From positions 1 through 5,814 of the forward strand of contig VYCX01000206.1 in the NCBI GenBank assembly GCA_009843725.1: 5,814 nt of DNA, in the 5' to 3' direction. Every line of letters begins with the position of its first letter. Position 1 is the first letter of the stretch. Source of the DNA: Boseongicola sp. SB0675_bin_26. Its GTDB lineage: Bacteria; Pseudomonadota; Alphaproteobacteria; Rhodobacterales; Rhodobacteraceae. Both the position numbers and the translations under genes were made by a program. Under the pieces are notes generated by a model. It was not told the DNA's origin. It worked only from the letters and a program-made list of their open reading frames with translations, and did no database searches. Shown here piece by piece: positions 1-5,646 of the stretch.

Positions 1-438
1 ACACTGACCGGCTACTTTGGATGACATTAGGCTGGTACGTTGGTGAAATTCGGCAAGCCGACCCTCGAAAGCCGCACCTGCAACTGCCCAGCCGCCGGAC
101 AGCTGATGCCACGACGAACCGTTTGCCGGCACTCCGTCACTGATCCGGTCCCGTCGGCAAGCTTGGCCGAAAACTCTCTTGAAGATCCGGGCCGGGAAGA
201 GACAGGGACCGGGCCACCAAGGACTGTTCGCGCGCTGGCGTCCTGTGCAAATTCAGACCGCCACCTGGGAGCGTTGGCGGTCGCCTTGAACTGGCCGTTT
301 GGTCAGCACGCCACATCCCGAACCGAAGGGCGTACAGGAAGGATCCCTGCGTCGCGATGACTTCCTGAGCGTCTTGGGCGAGAACAATCCGCAAAGACGG
401 GGTCGCACAACGGCGATCAGGTCAGGGCAGTTGAGCCT
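1..438. other. Gene-free 3' flank of ftsZ
   Basis: This 438-nt stretch follows the ftsZ stop codon in the direction of transcription. The longest open frames, about 106 codons on the plus strand (from a TTG at 40) and 85 on the minus strand (394 down to 137), give low-complexity Arg/Pro/Ser-rich translations with no domain I recognise and no convincing ribosome binding site, so I do not call them genes. In many alphaproteobacteria lpxC follows ftsZ; no LpxC N-terminus can be read here on the minus strand, so lpxC is either beyond the left edge or elsewhere. I see no tRNA cloverleaf or insertion-sequence end. The only structure of note is the hairpin at 256-282. Short direct copies of CCGGGCC at 187-193 and 209-215 are probably chance in G+C-rich DNA. 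Confidence 0.6.
256..282 (-). terminator. Candidate terminator hairpin after ftsZ
   Basis: A perfect 8-bp inverted repeat, GACCGCCA paired with TGGCGGTC, encloses an 11-nt loop about 160 nt beyond the ftsZ stop. On the minus (transcribed) strand it is followed by TGAATTT, a weak and interrupted T-rich stretch rather than a clean U-tract. It is the best intrinsic-terminator candidate for the end of the cluster, but it could be an incidental hairpin or a processing/stability structure. Confidence 0.3.
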
Positions 439-1959
439 TCAGTTCGCCTGACGGCGGAGGAAAGCCGGTATTTCCATGCCCTCGTCGCCCAACTGCCCGT
501 CACGGGCGGCATCGTCGAGCCGTGGCTCGACCGGCGGCAGGTCCGCATTTCCGCTCCTGCGGCCAGACATCCGGTTGATGAGCTTGTTTATTCCGAATTT
601 CGGCCGTTCGACGGTGCCGGAGCCTTCGGAGAAGTCATTGCCATAGTTTGCATCCCCGGGGACCCGGCCTGCCATCGAGCCTGGCGCGCGGCCAGCGACT
701 CTCTCAAGGCGCGCAATCACCTCAGGCGACGGAGCGCCGGGCACCGTTCGCGGTTCCGCCGAAGGCCTCGGCTCTGCCGCCAAAGGCGGCTCACCGACTT
801 CAGCATGCCGTGCCTCGGCCGCAACTTCGGGCGTGGCTTCTCCAAACAGGCTCCGCTCATCCTCGTGGACGGCGTGTGCCGCCGCTGCCAATTCAGGTTC
901 GAAGTCCTGTTCAAGCGCAACTTCCGGTTCTGGCTCGGGCTCGACCGAAAACAGTTCCTCCGTCGCCGTGGATGCATCAATCTGGGCATGCGGCACGCTG
1001 TCTATTCCCGTGGCCACGACGCTCACGCGCATCCTGCCCTCCATGGAAGTATCCAGCGTGGACCCAACAATGATGTTGGCTTCGCTTTCGACCTCGTTGC
1101 GGATGCGGTTTGCGGCCTCGTCAATTTCGAACAGGGTCACGTCATCCGAACCGGTTATGTTTATCAGCACGCCGTTGGCGCCTTGAAGGCTGATCTCGTC
1201 AAGAAGCGGATTGGCAATTGCCATCTCGGCGGCCTTCACCGCGCGGTCCTCGCCTTCTGCCTCGCCCGTTCCCATCATCGCCTTGCCCATCTCGTCCATG
1301 ACGGCACGGACGTCCGCGAAATCGAGGTTGATAAGGCCCGGACGAACCATCAGGTCGGTGACTCCCTTCACGCCTTGATAGAGAACATCATCCGCCATGG
1401 AGAACGCCTCGGTGAAGGTGGTCTGTTCATTGGCGACGCGGAACAGGTTCTGGTTCGGGATGATGATCAGCGTATCGACCACCCTTTGCAGTTCCTCGAC
1501 TCCCTCTTCGGCCTGCGCCATCCGTTTGGCGCCTTCAAACTGGAAGGGTTTCGTTACCACGCCGATCGTCAGCACGCCGAGCTCGCGGGCTGCCTGCGCG
1601 ATGATCGGTGCCGCTCCGGTTCCTGTACCCCCACCCATTCCGGCCGTGATGAAACACATGTGAGCGCCGGTCAGGCAATCGACAATCTCCTCCAAGGCCT
1701 CCTCGGCCGCAGCCGCTCCGACCGACGGACGGGCGCCTGCACCCAATCCTTCCGTTGCCCGCAACCCCATCTGGACCTTGGTCGGAGCGTTCGATTGCTG
1801 CAGCGCCTGTGCGTCCGTGTTTGCAACGATGAACTCGACGCCCTCGAGATTCATTTCGATCATGTTGTTGACCGCGTTGCCTCCCGCGCCTCCCACTCCG
1901 AACACCGTAATGCGGGGTCTCAGATCCTCATGCGAGGGGATCGTCAGATTCAATGTCAT
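439..1959 (-). CDS. ftsZ: Cell division protein FtsZ
   Basis: Tubulin-like GTPase of 506 residues that polymerises at midcell into the Z ring and recruits the division machinery. The sequence shows the N-terminal glycine motif [14 protein letters not shown] (21-34), the tubulin signature GGGTGTG (109-115), the NPNQ-like IIPNQNLFR segment (166-174) and the T7 loop [11 protein letters not shown] (211-221), with Asp213 and Asp216 in the positions that activate GTP hydrolysis in the neighbouring subunit. The globular core ends near residue 320. A disordered linker of about 170 residues follows, acidic and Glu-Pro rich at 338-357, with an embedded [12 protein letters not shown] block (455-466). 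The chain ends in the conserved tail [11 protein letters not shown], which binds FtsA and other partners. The open frame extends upstream to an ATG at 2034, but I place the start at 1959 because AGGAGGG lies 7 nt upstream and MTLNL begins the family's usual N-terminus. Full length, no damage seen. Confidence 0.98.
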   Translation of the reverse strand: MTLNLTIPSHEDLRPRITVFGVGGAGGNAVNNMIEMNLEGVEFIVANTDAQALQQSNAPTKVQMGLRATEGLGAGARPSVGAAAAEEALEEIVDCLTGAHMCFITAGMGGGTGTGAAPIIAQAARELGVLTIGVVTKPFQFEGAKRMAQAEEGVEELQRVVDTLIIIPNQNLFRVANEQTTFTEAFSMADDVLYQGVKGVTDLMVRPGLINLDFADVRAVMDEMGKAMMGTGEAEGEDRAVKAAEMAIANPLLDEISLQGANGVLINITGSDDVTLFEIDEAANRIRNEVESEANIIVGSTLDTSMEGRMRVSVVATGIDSVPHAQIDASTATEELFSVEPEPEPEVALEQDFEPELAAAAHAVHEDERSLFGEATPEVAAEARHAEVGEPPLAAEPRPSAEPRTVPGAPSPEVIARLERVAGRAPGSMAGRVPGDANYGNDFSEGSGTVERPKFGINKLINRMSGRRSGNADLPPVEPRLDDAARDGQLGDEGMEIPAFLRRQAN

Positions 1960-1966
1960 TGGTTTG

Positions 1967-1973
1967 CCCTCCT
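1967..1973 (-). promoter_or_regulatory. ftsZ ribosome binding site
   Basis: AGGAGGG on the minus strand is a near-perfect Shine-Dalgarno sequence ending 7 nt before the ATG at 1959. It decides the ftsZ start: the in-frame upstream ATGs at 1980, 2025 and 2034 have no comparable site, and their added residues do not resemble an FtsZ N-terminus. Confidence 0.85.
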
Positions 1974-2139
1974 GCTCCATTTCGCTAGCCTGATGAGGTG
2001 CCGCTTTTGCGGTCGTCCCTGTCATCTGCCTCATTCCTCAACCCTAGGCCCCGGATGGCCCACCAATCATTCGACTTGTGGCCGAAACCACGAAATATGG
2101 CAAGCATTTTTGCAAATTGCCCATCATGTCGTGCGCGAC

Positions 2140-2161
2140 CCGCCATATAGTGGCCTGGCGG
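2140..2161 (-). repeat. Stem-loop abutting the large ftsZ-upstream hairpin
   Basis: CCGCCA (2140-2145) pairs perfectly with TGGCGG (2156-2161) around a 10-nt loop. It touches the larger inverted repeat at 2162 with no spacer, and on its other side a short GTCG/CGAC hairpin (2128-2139) also abuts it. There is no T-rich run after it on the minus strand, so it is not an obvious intrinsic terminator. Confidence 0.4.
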
Positions 2162-2168
2162 CGCTCAA
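2144..2168 (-). promoter_or_regulatory. Tentative housekeeping promoter for ftsZ
   Basis: On the minus strand TTGAGCG (2168-2162) is followed after 10 nt by ACTATATG (2151-2144). This resembles the housekeeping promoter pattern described for Caulobacter (TTGACGS, 10-14 nt, GCTANAWC), with two mismatches in each box. A start near 2136 would give ftsZ a leader of roughly 175 nt. The -35-like box is also one arm of the large stem-loop at 2162-2224. Weak matches are frequent, so this is only a candidate. Confidence 0.25.
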
Positions 2169-2224
2169 CCGCGAACCCTGCGCCTTGCCGGCCTTGGCTG
2201 CGCCAGGGCCGTCCTGGTTGAGCG
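2162..2224 (-). repeat. Long inverted repeat upstream of ftsZ
   Basis: CGCTCAACC (2162-2170) and GGTTGAGCG (2216-2224) form a perfect 9-bp outer stem. Inside it, CCCTG (2176-2180) pairs with CAGGG (2204-2208), and CGC (2181-2183) pairs with GCG (2200-2202) with a single-base bulge at 2203. A further GCC/GGC pairing is possible at 2187-2189 and 2196-2198. The result is a nested, cruciform-like hairpin of 63 nt. No U-tract follows on the transcribed strand. It could fold in an ftsA read-through transcript, act as an mRNA processing site, or be a protein-binding dyad; the sequence does not decide. Confidence 0.5.
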
Positions 2225-2276
2225 ACATGGTTGCGTGGTGCCTGCTCTGCCCATCTTCGTGGCCGTTTCCCGGCCT

Positions 2277-2285
2277 TGTGAACAA
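2277..2285 (-). promoter_or_regulatory. DnaA-box-like 9-mer upstream of ftsZ
   Basis: The minus strand reads TTGTTCACA, one mismatch from the DnaA consensus TTATNCACA. It sits within the palindrome TTGT-GA-ACAA (2276-2285), right beside a GGCCG/CGGCC hairpin (2261-2275). DnaA is known to activate ftsZ in Caulobacter, which makes the location plausible. One-mismatch matches are common by chance, with several expected in a window this size, so confidence is low. Confidence 0.2.
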
Positions 2286-2438
2286 CTTACCAGATTCGCT
2301 TCGCGAGGTCGCGCATAATTTTGGCAGCCACTGCATTTTCGGATCAGGCATGGTCCGGCTTGCCTTGAGATGCACAACCCGCTGTAAAGCAACAAAATTA
2401 CGACAGAATCTTGTTCCGATCCCCGGATCCCGGACTTC

Positions 2439-2456
2439 CCGCCGTGCTCGCGGCGG
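2439..2456 (-). repeat. G+C-rich hairpin after ftsA
   Basis: CCGCCG and CGGCGG form a perfect 6-bp stem with a 6-nt loop about 50 nt after the ftsA stop. No T-run follows on the minus strand, so it is at most a weak attenuating or factor-dependent structure and may be incidental. Confidence 0.25.
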
Positions 2457-2505
2457 CGCAGCCATGAGCGCCGTTTAGAGAATCAGATGCCGCTTCATCC
2501 CCGAC

Positions 2506-3843
2506 CTACCAGTTGGCCCTGAACCACTTGACCGCGCGTTTCAGCGGACGCGCCGCCTTGAAATCATAGGGCAATTCAAAGTCCCAGCACTCGTCCTGGG
2601 GATGGGCCGCCAGAAGGCTGAGCCCCACGGCGCTGGAAAACGCAGTGCCGGTCACGGCCTGGGGCAGGCCGCGCACTCTCAAGGGGTGGCCGATGCGCAC
2701 CTGCTGGCCGAGAATCCGCGCCGCCAGCGAATCAATCCCGGGCACCTGGCTGGCCCCTCCCGTCAGCACGATCTGCCGGCTCGGCAAGTGCTCGAATCCG
2801 GCGGCATCGAGGCGCTCGCGCACCGCTTCAAGGATTTCCTCGACTCTGGGACGCATTATCCCGATCAGTTCCGCCCGGCTCACCGCTCGCCTTTCGCCAT
2901 CCCAATTGTCGGGTTCACGGTCGATCTCGATCATGTCGCGGTCGTCCATGCCGGTCGCGACGACACCGCCATGAAACGTCTTGATCCGTTCGGCCACATT
3001 CGTCGGAACCTTGAATCCCATCGCGATGTCGTGGGTGACGTGCTCGCCACCGAGACGAACCGCATCGGCATAGATCATGTGCCGCTTCAGGAAGATCGAG
3101 ATGCCAGTCGTGCCTCCTCCCATGTCGATGCATGCCGCGCCGAGCTCCTGCTCGTCCTCGACCAGTGCCGAGATCCCCGACACATAGGAAGACATGGCCA
3201 ACCCGGCCAGTTCCAGGTCGCAGCGACGAACGCAGTGAACCAGGTTGCCGATCGCAGCCCGTTCTGCCGTGAGCATGTGCATGTCGCAGGCCAGGCGCTG
3301 CCCGATCTGATTTCTCGGATCCGTCAGGCCCGACCTGTGGTCCAGCACGAAGTTCACGGGCTGCGCGTGCAGAATTTCACGATCCGCCCCGTAGTCCGGG
3401 ATGTCGCAGGATGCGAGAACATGTGCGACATCGGATTCGGTCACAACCTCTCGCTCAACGTGCACCTGGCCAGCGAGGCCATAGGAACGGGGCCTGCCCC
3501 CTGAAGCGCAGGCCATCACGTGATCGACGCGACACTGCGCCATTTTCTGCGCAGCCTGCACGACGGTTCGAATTGCGCGTTCGGTTTCGCGCAGAACCGT
3601 CGTCTCTCCGAATTCCACGCCTCGCGACCGCGTGGTCGCGGCTCCGATGACGCGGAACTTTTCCTGCCCTGCCAAATTGCCGATGCCCTCATCGCTTGCG
3701 GCCTCCATGTTCTCGTCGAGAACCAGGATCAGGCAGGTGATCTTGGATGTTCCGACGTCCAGAACCGCGATGACGCCTTTCTGCATTGCGGTCTGCCGCA
3801 TCGCACGCATTGCACGCTGGTTGCGATAAAGATCGCCCATCAT
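2506..3843 (-). CDS. ftsA: Cell division protein FtsA
   Basis: Actin-like ATPase of 445 residues that anchors FtsZ filaments to the inner membrane and helps recruit later division proteins. The actin-fold nucleotide motifs are present: phosphate-1 DVGTSK (29-34), phosphate-2 DMGGGTTG (240-247) and the adenosine-site LTGGASQVPGI (360-370). The 1C subdomain specific to FtsA lies roughly at 115-200. The C-terminus, RPLKRAVKWFRANW (432-445), is a basic amphipathic helix typical of the membrane-targeting sequence. A basic 22-residue extension precedes the first strand, as I recall for Rhodobacterales homologues. I use the ATG at 3843, with AAAGGG 8 nt upstream; an ATG directly after it at 3840 is an equally possible start and changes the protein by one residue. 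The gene lies 16 nt after ftsQ, so it is likely cotranscribed with it. Full length for an alphaproteobacterial FtsA. Confidence 0.97.
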   Translation of the reverse strand: MMGDLYRNQRAMRAMRQTAMQKGVIAVLDVGTSKITCLILVLDENMEAASDEGIGNLAGQEKFRVIGAATTRSRGVEFGETTVLRETERAIRTVVQAAQKMAQCRVDHVMACASGGRPRSYGLAGQVHVEREVVTESDVAHVLASCDIPDYGADREILHAQPVNFVLDHRSGLTDPRNQIGQRLACDMHMLTAERAAIGNLVHCVRRCDLELAGLAMSSYVSGISALVEDEQELGAACIDMGGGTTGISIFLKRHMIYADAVRLGGEHVTHDIAMGFKVPTNVAERIKTFHGGVVATGMDDRDMIEIDREPDNWDGERRAVSRAELIGIMRPRVEEILEAVRERLDAAGFEHLPSRQIVLTGGASQVPGIDSLAARILGQQVRIGHPLRVRGLPQAVTGTAFSSAVGLSLLAAHPQDECWDFELPYDFKAARPLKRAVKWFRANW

Positions 3844-3851
3844 CGTTCAGG

Positions 3852-3857
3852 CCCTTT
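3852..3857 (-). promoter_or_regulatory. ftsA ribosome binding site
   Basis: AAAGGG in the 16-nt ftsQ-ftsA gap ends 8 nt before the ATG at 3843 and 11 nt before the adjacent ATG at 3840. The spacing favours the first ATG, though both could be used. Confidence 0.5.
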
Positions 3858-3859
3858 GC

Positions 3860-4696
3860 TCAACCATCATGAAACGTTCCGATCGCCGTCTGGCCAAGGC
3901 GCAGGACCGGTCGCTGCGAATTTCGGAAATCCACCACCGATATGTCTCGTTCAAGCAGGTCCTGCGCCACATCCAGCTCAACGACCTTCTCGAATGCGGT
4001 CACAGCCTGCATTTCCGGCAGCTTGATCGTCTGCCCGCGATCCAGGACCACGTCCCAACGGCGCTCCCCCACCCGAATGAAGCCGCGCAGGCGGTCCCGA
4101 ATCGGACGGGCAACGCCATAGAGCTGGAGCGCCTCCGGAATTGCCGCATCCGCGCCAAGTCCCGCGACCAAGGGCAGATCAGGTCGGGAAACGCGCGACG
4201 GCACGGTCGCAACCCGATAGCCGGTCTTGTCAAGAAGCTCCAAGCCGCCGCCTGAACGCCAGACAGCAACTGGCACTCGCTCATCGACTGCGACGACCAG
4301 GACGCCTTTCGACCGGACCTGAAGCGATGCATGTGCGACGGCATCGAGTGTCTCGACCTTCTCCCTCAGTTCGGCAAGCCGCAGGTTGAAGGGAGAGACC
4401 GGGAATTCGATGGAAAGGGCTTCGCGGATGCTCGCAGCCAGCGCCGGCGATGCACCCTCGACAGTCATCATCCGCACGACGAGCTCCGGCCGCTCGCCGA
4501 TTTCATTGCGAAGCTCGGCAACGAATGCCAATGCACCCTCCCGCCGACCCTCGTCGAACGCCCAGAGACCGGCCAGCGTCGCCAATGCGATCACGGGCAT
4601 CCCGTAACGCCGGAACGGACGCATCGACGGGCGCAGCATCAACCGTTTCATCCTGTATTCGAGGCGGGACGGAGCGGGATCCTTCATCGTTCGCAT
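3860..4696 (-). CDS. ftsQ: Cell division protein FtsQ
   Basis: Bitopic inner-membrane protein of 278 residues; in the family it forms the FtsQ-FtsL-FtsB complex that ties the cytoplasmic ring to periplasmic septal synthesis. The order is as expected: a basic cytoplasmic tail (1-31, with PAPSRLEYRMKRL), one hydrophobic membrane segment (about 32-47), a POTRA domain beginning near residue 72 (VVRMMTVEGASPAL) and the periplasmic FtsQ domain with AVWRSGGGLELLD (144-156) and RPVLRLG near the end. The open frame runs upstream to 4876 within ddl, but those residues overlap the Ddl C-terminus and are not FtsQ-like. I choose the ATG at 4696, which has AAGGA 6 nt upstream and overlaps ddl by 13 nt. The ATG at 4687 forms an ATGA stop-start overlap with ddl and is the alternative, 3 residues shorter. 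Either start implies translational coupling to ddl. Confidence 0.93.
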   Translation of the reverse strand: MRTMKDPAPSRLEYRMKRLMLRPSMRPFRRYGMPVIALATLAGLWAFDEGRREGALAFVAELRNEIGERPELVVRMMTVEGASPALAASIREALSIEFPVSPFNLRLAELREKVETLDAVAHASLQVRSKGVLVVAVDERVPVAVWRSGGGLELLDKTGYRVATVPSRVSRPDLPLVAGLGADAAIPEALQLYGVARPIRDRLRGFIRVGERRWDVVLDRGQTIKLPEMQAVTAFEKVVELDVAQDLLERDISVVDFRNSQRPVLRLGQTAIGTFHDG

Positions 4697-5598
4697 GACG
4701 CATCCTTCACGATCCAGTCGCAGAGTTCGGGGAAGCTGGTTCCACGAAGTGCAGCCTGCTCCGGCACAATCGACGTCGTCGTCATTCCGGGCTGGGTGTT
4801 CGTCTCCCGCGCAAAAAGGCCCTGCAGGCCCCTTGAATCGTCCCACCGGAAATCGATTCGGCTGACTCCCCGGCAACCGAGCGCCTGATGGGCCGTCTCG
4901 GCATGCGCGAGGCAGGCTTCCGTGATCACGTCCGGGAGATTCGCCGGCAAATCGTGCCGCGAGGCGCCCGGCACGTACTTTGCGTCGTAGTTGTACCAGC
5001 CATCGGTAATGATCTCGGTAACGCAGAGCGCCTTGCCACCCTTAACCGTCACCGTCAGTTCCCGACCCGCCACATATGCCTCGACCATCAGCGGCTCAGG
5101 CATTCCGCCGTCGATATCCGGCGGCCGGTTGGCTCGTTCCGGCACGATACAGACGCCAACCGAAGAGCCTTCGTTGTTTGGCTTGACGACATAGGGTGGC
5201 GTCATGACGTGCCCTGACTCGATTTCCTTCCTTGAAAACAGCCCGCCATCGGCCACGGGAATGCCCGCCTTGACGAAGGCCGCCTTCGAGCGCGCCTTGT
5301 CCATGGCGAGAGCCGAGGCCAGCACACCGGAATGCGAATAGGGAATCCGCAGCCATTCGAGGATGCCCTGAACGCACCCATCCTCTCCCCAGCGTCCGTG
5401 CAACGCGTTGAAAACGACATCGGGAGACGACTCCATCAGCCGCTCCGCGATGTCTTGCCCAGCGTCAATGGCGGTGACATCGTAGTCCATCTCACGAAGT
5501 GCCGTGACACATTCGTGGCCCGAGGACAGGGACACCTCGCGCTCGGCCGAGCGTCCGCCCATGATCACCGCGACTCTGGGAAGTGTCCTGCTCGACAT
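4684..5598 (-). CDS. ddl: D-alanine--D-alanine ligase
   Basis: ATP-grasp ligase of 304 residues that joins two D-alanines into D-Ala-D-Ala, the end of the peptidoglycan stem peptide; cytoplasmic and Mg-dependent. The signature GGRSAEREVSLSSG (14-27) carries Glu19, equivalent to E. coli DdlB Glu15. ALHGRWGEDG (65-74) follows, then the ATP-binding VVKPNNEGSSVGV (137-149), the omega-loop YDAKY (204-208) and RID (247-249). The metal-binding stretch ETNTQPGMT has Glu265 and Asn267, then TTSIVPE (274-280). The length matches DdlB-type enzymes. The residue before Glu265 is Arg, where Leu is usual. The start at 5598 is the only ATG before the first conserved strand; GGGG lies 9 nt and AAGGA directly upstream, a poorly spaced ribosome site. 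The tail overlaps ftsQ by 13 nt. The YDAKY loop with Tyr and Lys indicates a D-Ala rather than D-lactate ligase. Confidence 0.96.
   Translation of the reverse strand: MSSRTLPRVAVIMGGRSAEREVSLSSGHECVTALREMDYDVTAIDAGQDIAERLMESSPDVVFNALHGRWGEDGCVQGILEWLRIPYSHSGVLASALAMDKARSKAAFVKAGIPVADGGLFSRKEIESGHVMTPPYVVKPNNEGSSVGVCIVPERANRPPDIDGGMPEPLMVEAYVAGRELTVTVKGGKALCVTEIITDGWYNYDAKYVPGASRHDLPANLPDVITEACLAHAETAHQALGCRGVSRIDFRWDDSRGLQGLFARETNTQPGMTTTSIVPEQAALRGTSFPELCDWIVKDASCER
4703..4707 (-). promoter_or_regulatory. ftsQ ribosome binding site inside ddl
   Basis: AAGGA, within the last codons of ddl, ends 6 nt before the ATG at 4696. It favours this start over the ATG at 4687, which it would precede by 15 nt. 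Confidence 0.5.
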
Positions 5599-5646
5599 TC
5601 CTTCCCCACTTGCTGTCAGGGCGCTGTCCGCCCTCGTTTGTCTGCC
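5599..5646. other. murB-ddl spacer
   Basis: A 48-nt gap between the murB stop and the ddl ATG. It has no room for a gene, and I see no terminator or convincing promoter, which fits cotranscription of murB and ddl. The only signal is the purine-rich stretch just before the ddl start. Confidence 0.6.

Larger units (their letters stand above)
1960..2505 (-). other. ftsA-ftsZ intergenic region, probable ftsZ leader
   Basis: A 546-nt spacer in a cluster whose other gaps are 48 nt or less. Frames of 113 and 76 codons exist on the minus strand (2465 down to 2124, 2395 down to 2165), but their translations are Arg/Pro/Ser-rich, unrecognisable and lack clear ribosome binding sites. A long plus-strand frame (805-2478) that crosses the spacer is the antisense shadow of ftsZ. 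The spacer holds inverted repeats at 2099-2121, 2128-2139, 2140-2161, 2162-2224, 2261-2275 and 2439-2456, and a small CCGC-TTTT-GCGG hairpin at 2001-2012. It also has a tentative promoter at 2144-2168 and a DnaA-box-like 9-mer at 2277-2285. Its length and structure suggest independent ftsZ expression, but no single element is certain. Confidence 0.6.

Noticed and set aside
154..170. TCGGC/GCCGA hairpin downstream of ftsZ as a terminator
   Set aside because: Its short A-run follows on the plus strand, the wrong side for a minus-strand terminator, and the stem is only 5 bp.
137..394. A minus-strand frame of 85 codons downstream of ftsZ
   Set aside because: No resemblance to LpxC or another known protein, and an Arg/Pro/Ser-rich composition. 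The overlapping 106-codon plus-strand frame is no better.
1960..2034. A 25-residue N-terminal extension of FtsZ
   Set aside because: The extension has no family-like sequence, while a strong AGGAGGG sits just before the ATG at 1959, which begins the usual MTLNL N-terminus.
2124..2465. A 113-codon minus-strand frame in the ftsA-ftsZ spacer
   Set aside because: The translation is low-complexity and unlike any family I know, it overlaps another frame of similar quality (2165-2395), and there is no convincing ribosome binding site.
805..2478. A 557-codon plus-strand open frame
   Set aside because: It is antisense to ftsZ and runs through the spacer. The translation is His/Arg/Cys-rich with no domain, and ftsZ on the other strand is certain. 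Long antisense frames are expected where third positions are G/C-biased.
1960..2505. Clustered GANTC (CcrM methylation) sites upstream of ftsZ
   Set aside because: Three sites occur in the spacer (2293, 2406, 2480), but a by-eye count finds about 23 in the whole window, so the spacer is not clearly enriched.
1960..2505. CtrA binding sites (TTAA-N7-TTAA)
   Set aside because: No full match on either strand of the spacer; the nearest candidate (2384-2401) has the wrong half-sites and spacing.
2602..3504. A 300-codon plus-strand open frame antisense to ftsA
   Set aside because: It is an antisense shadow of an intact ftsA and has no recognisable domain or ribosome binding site.
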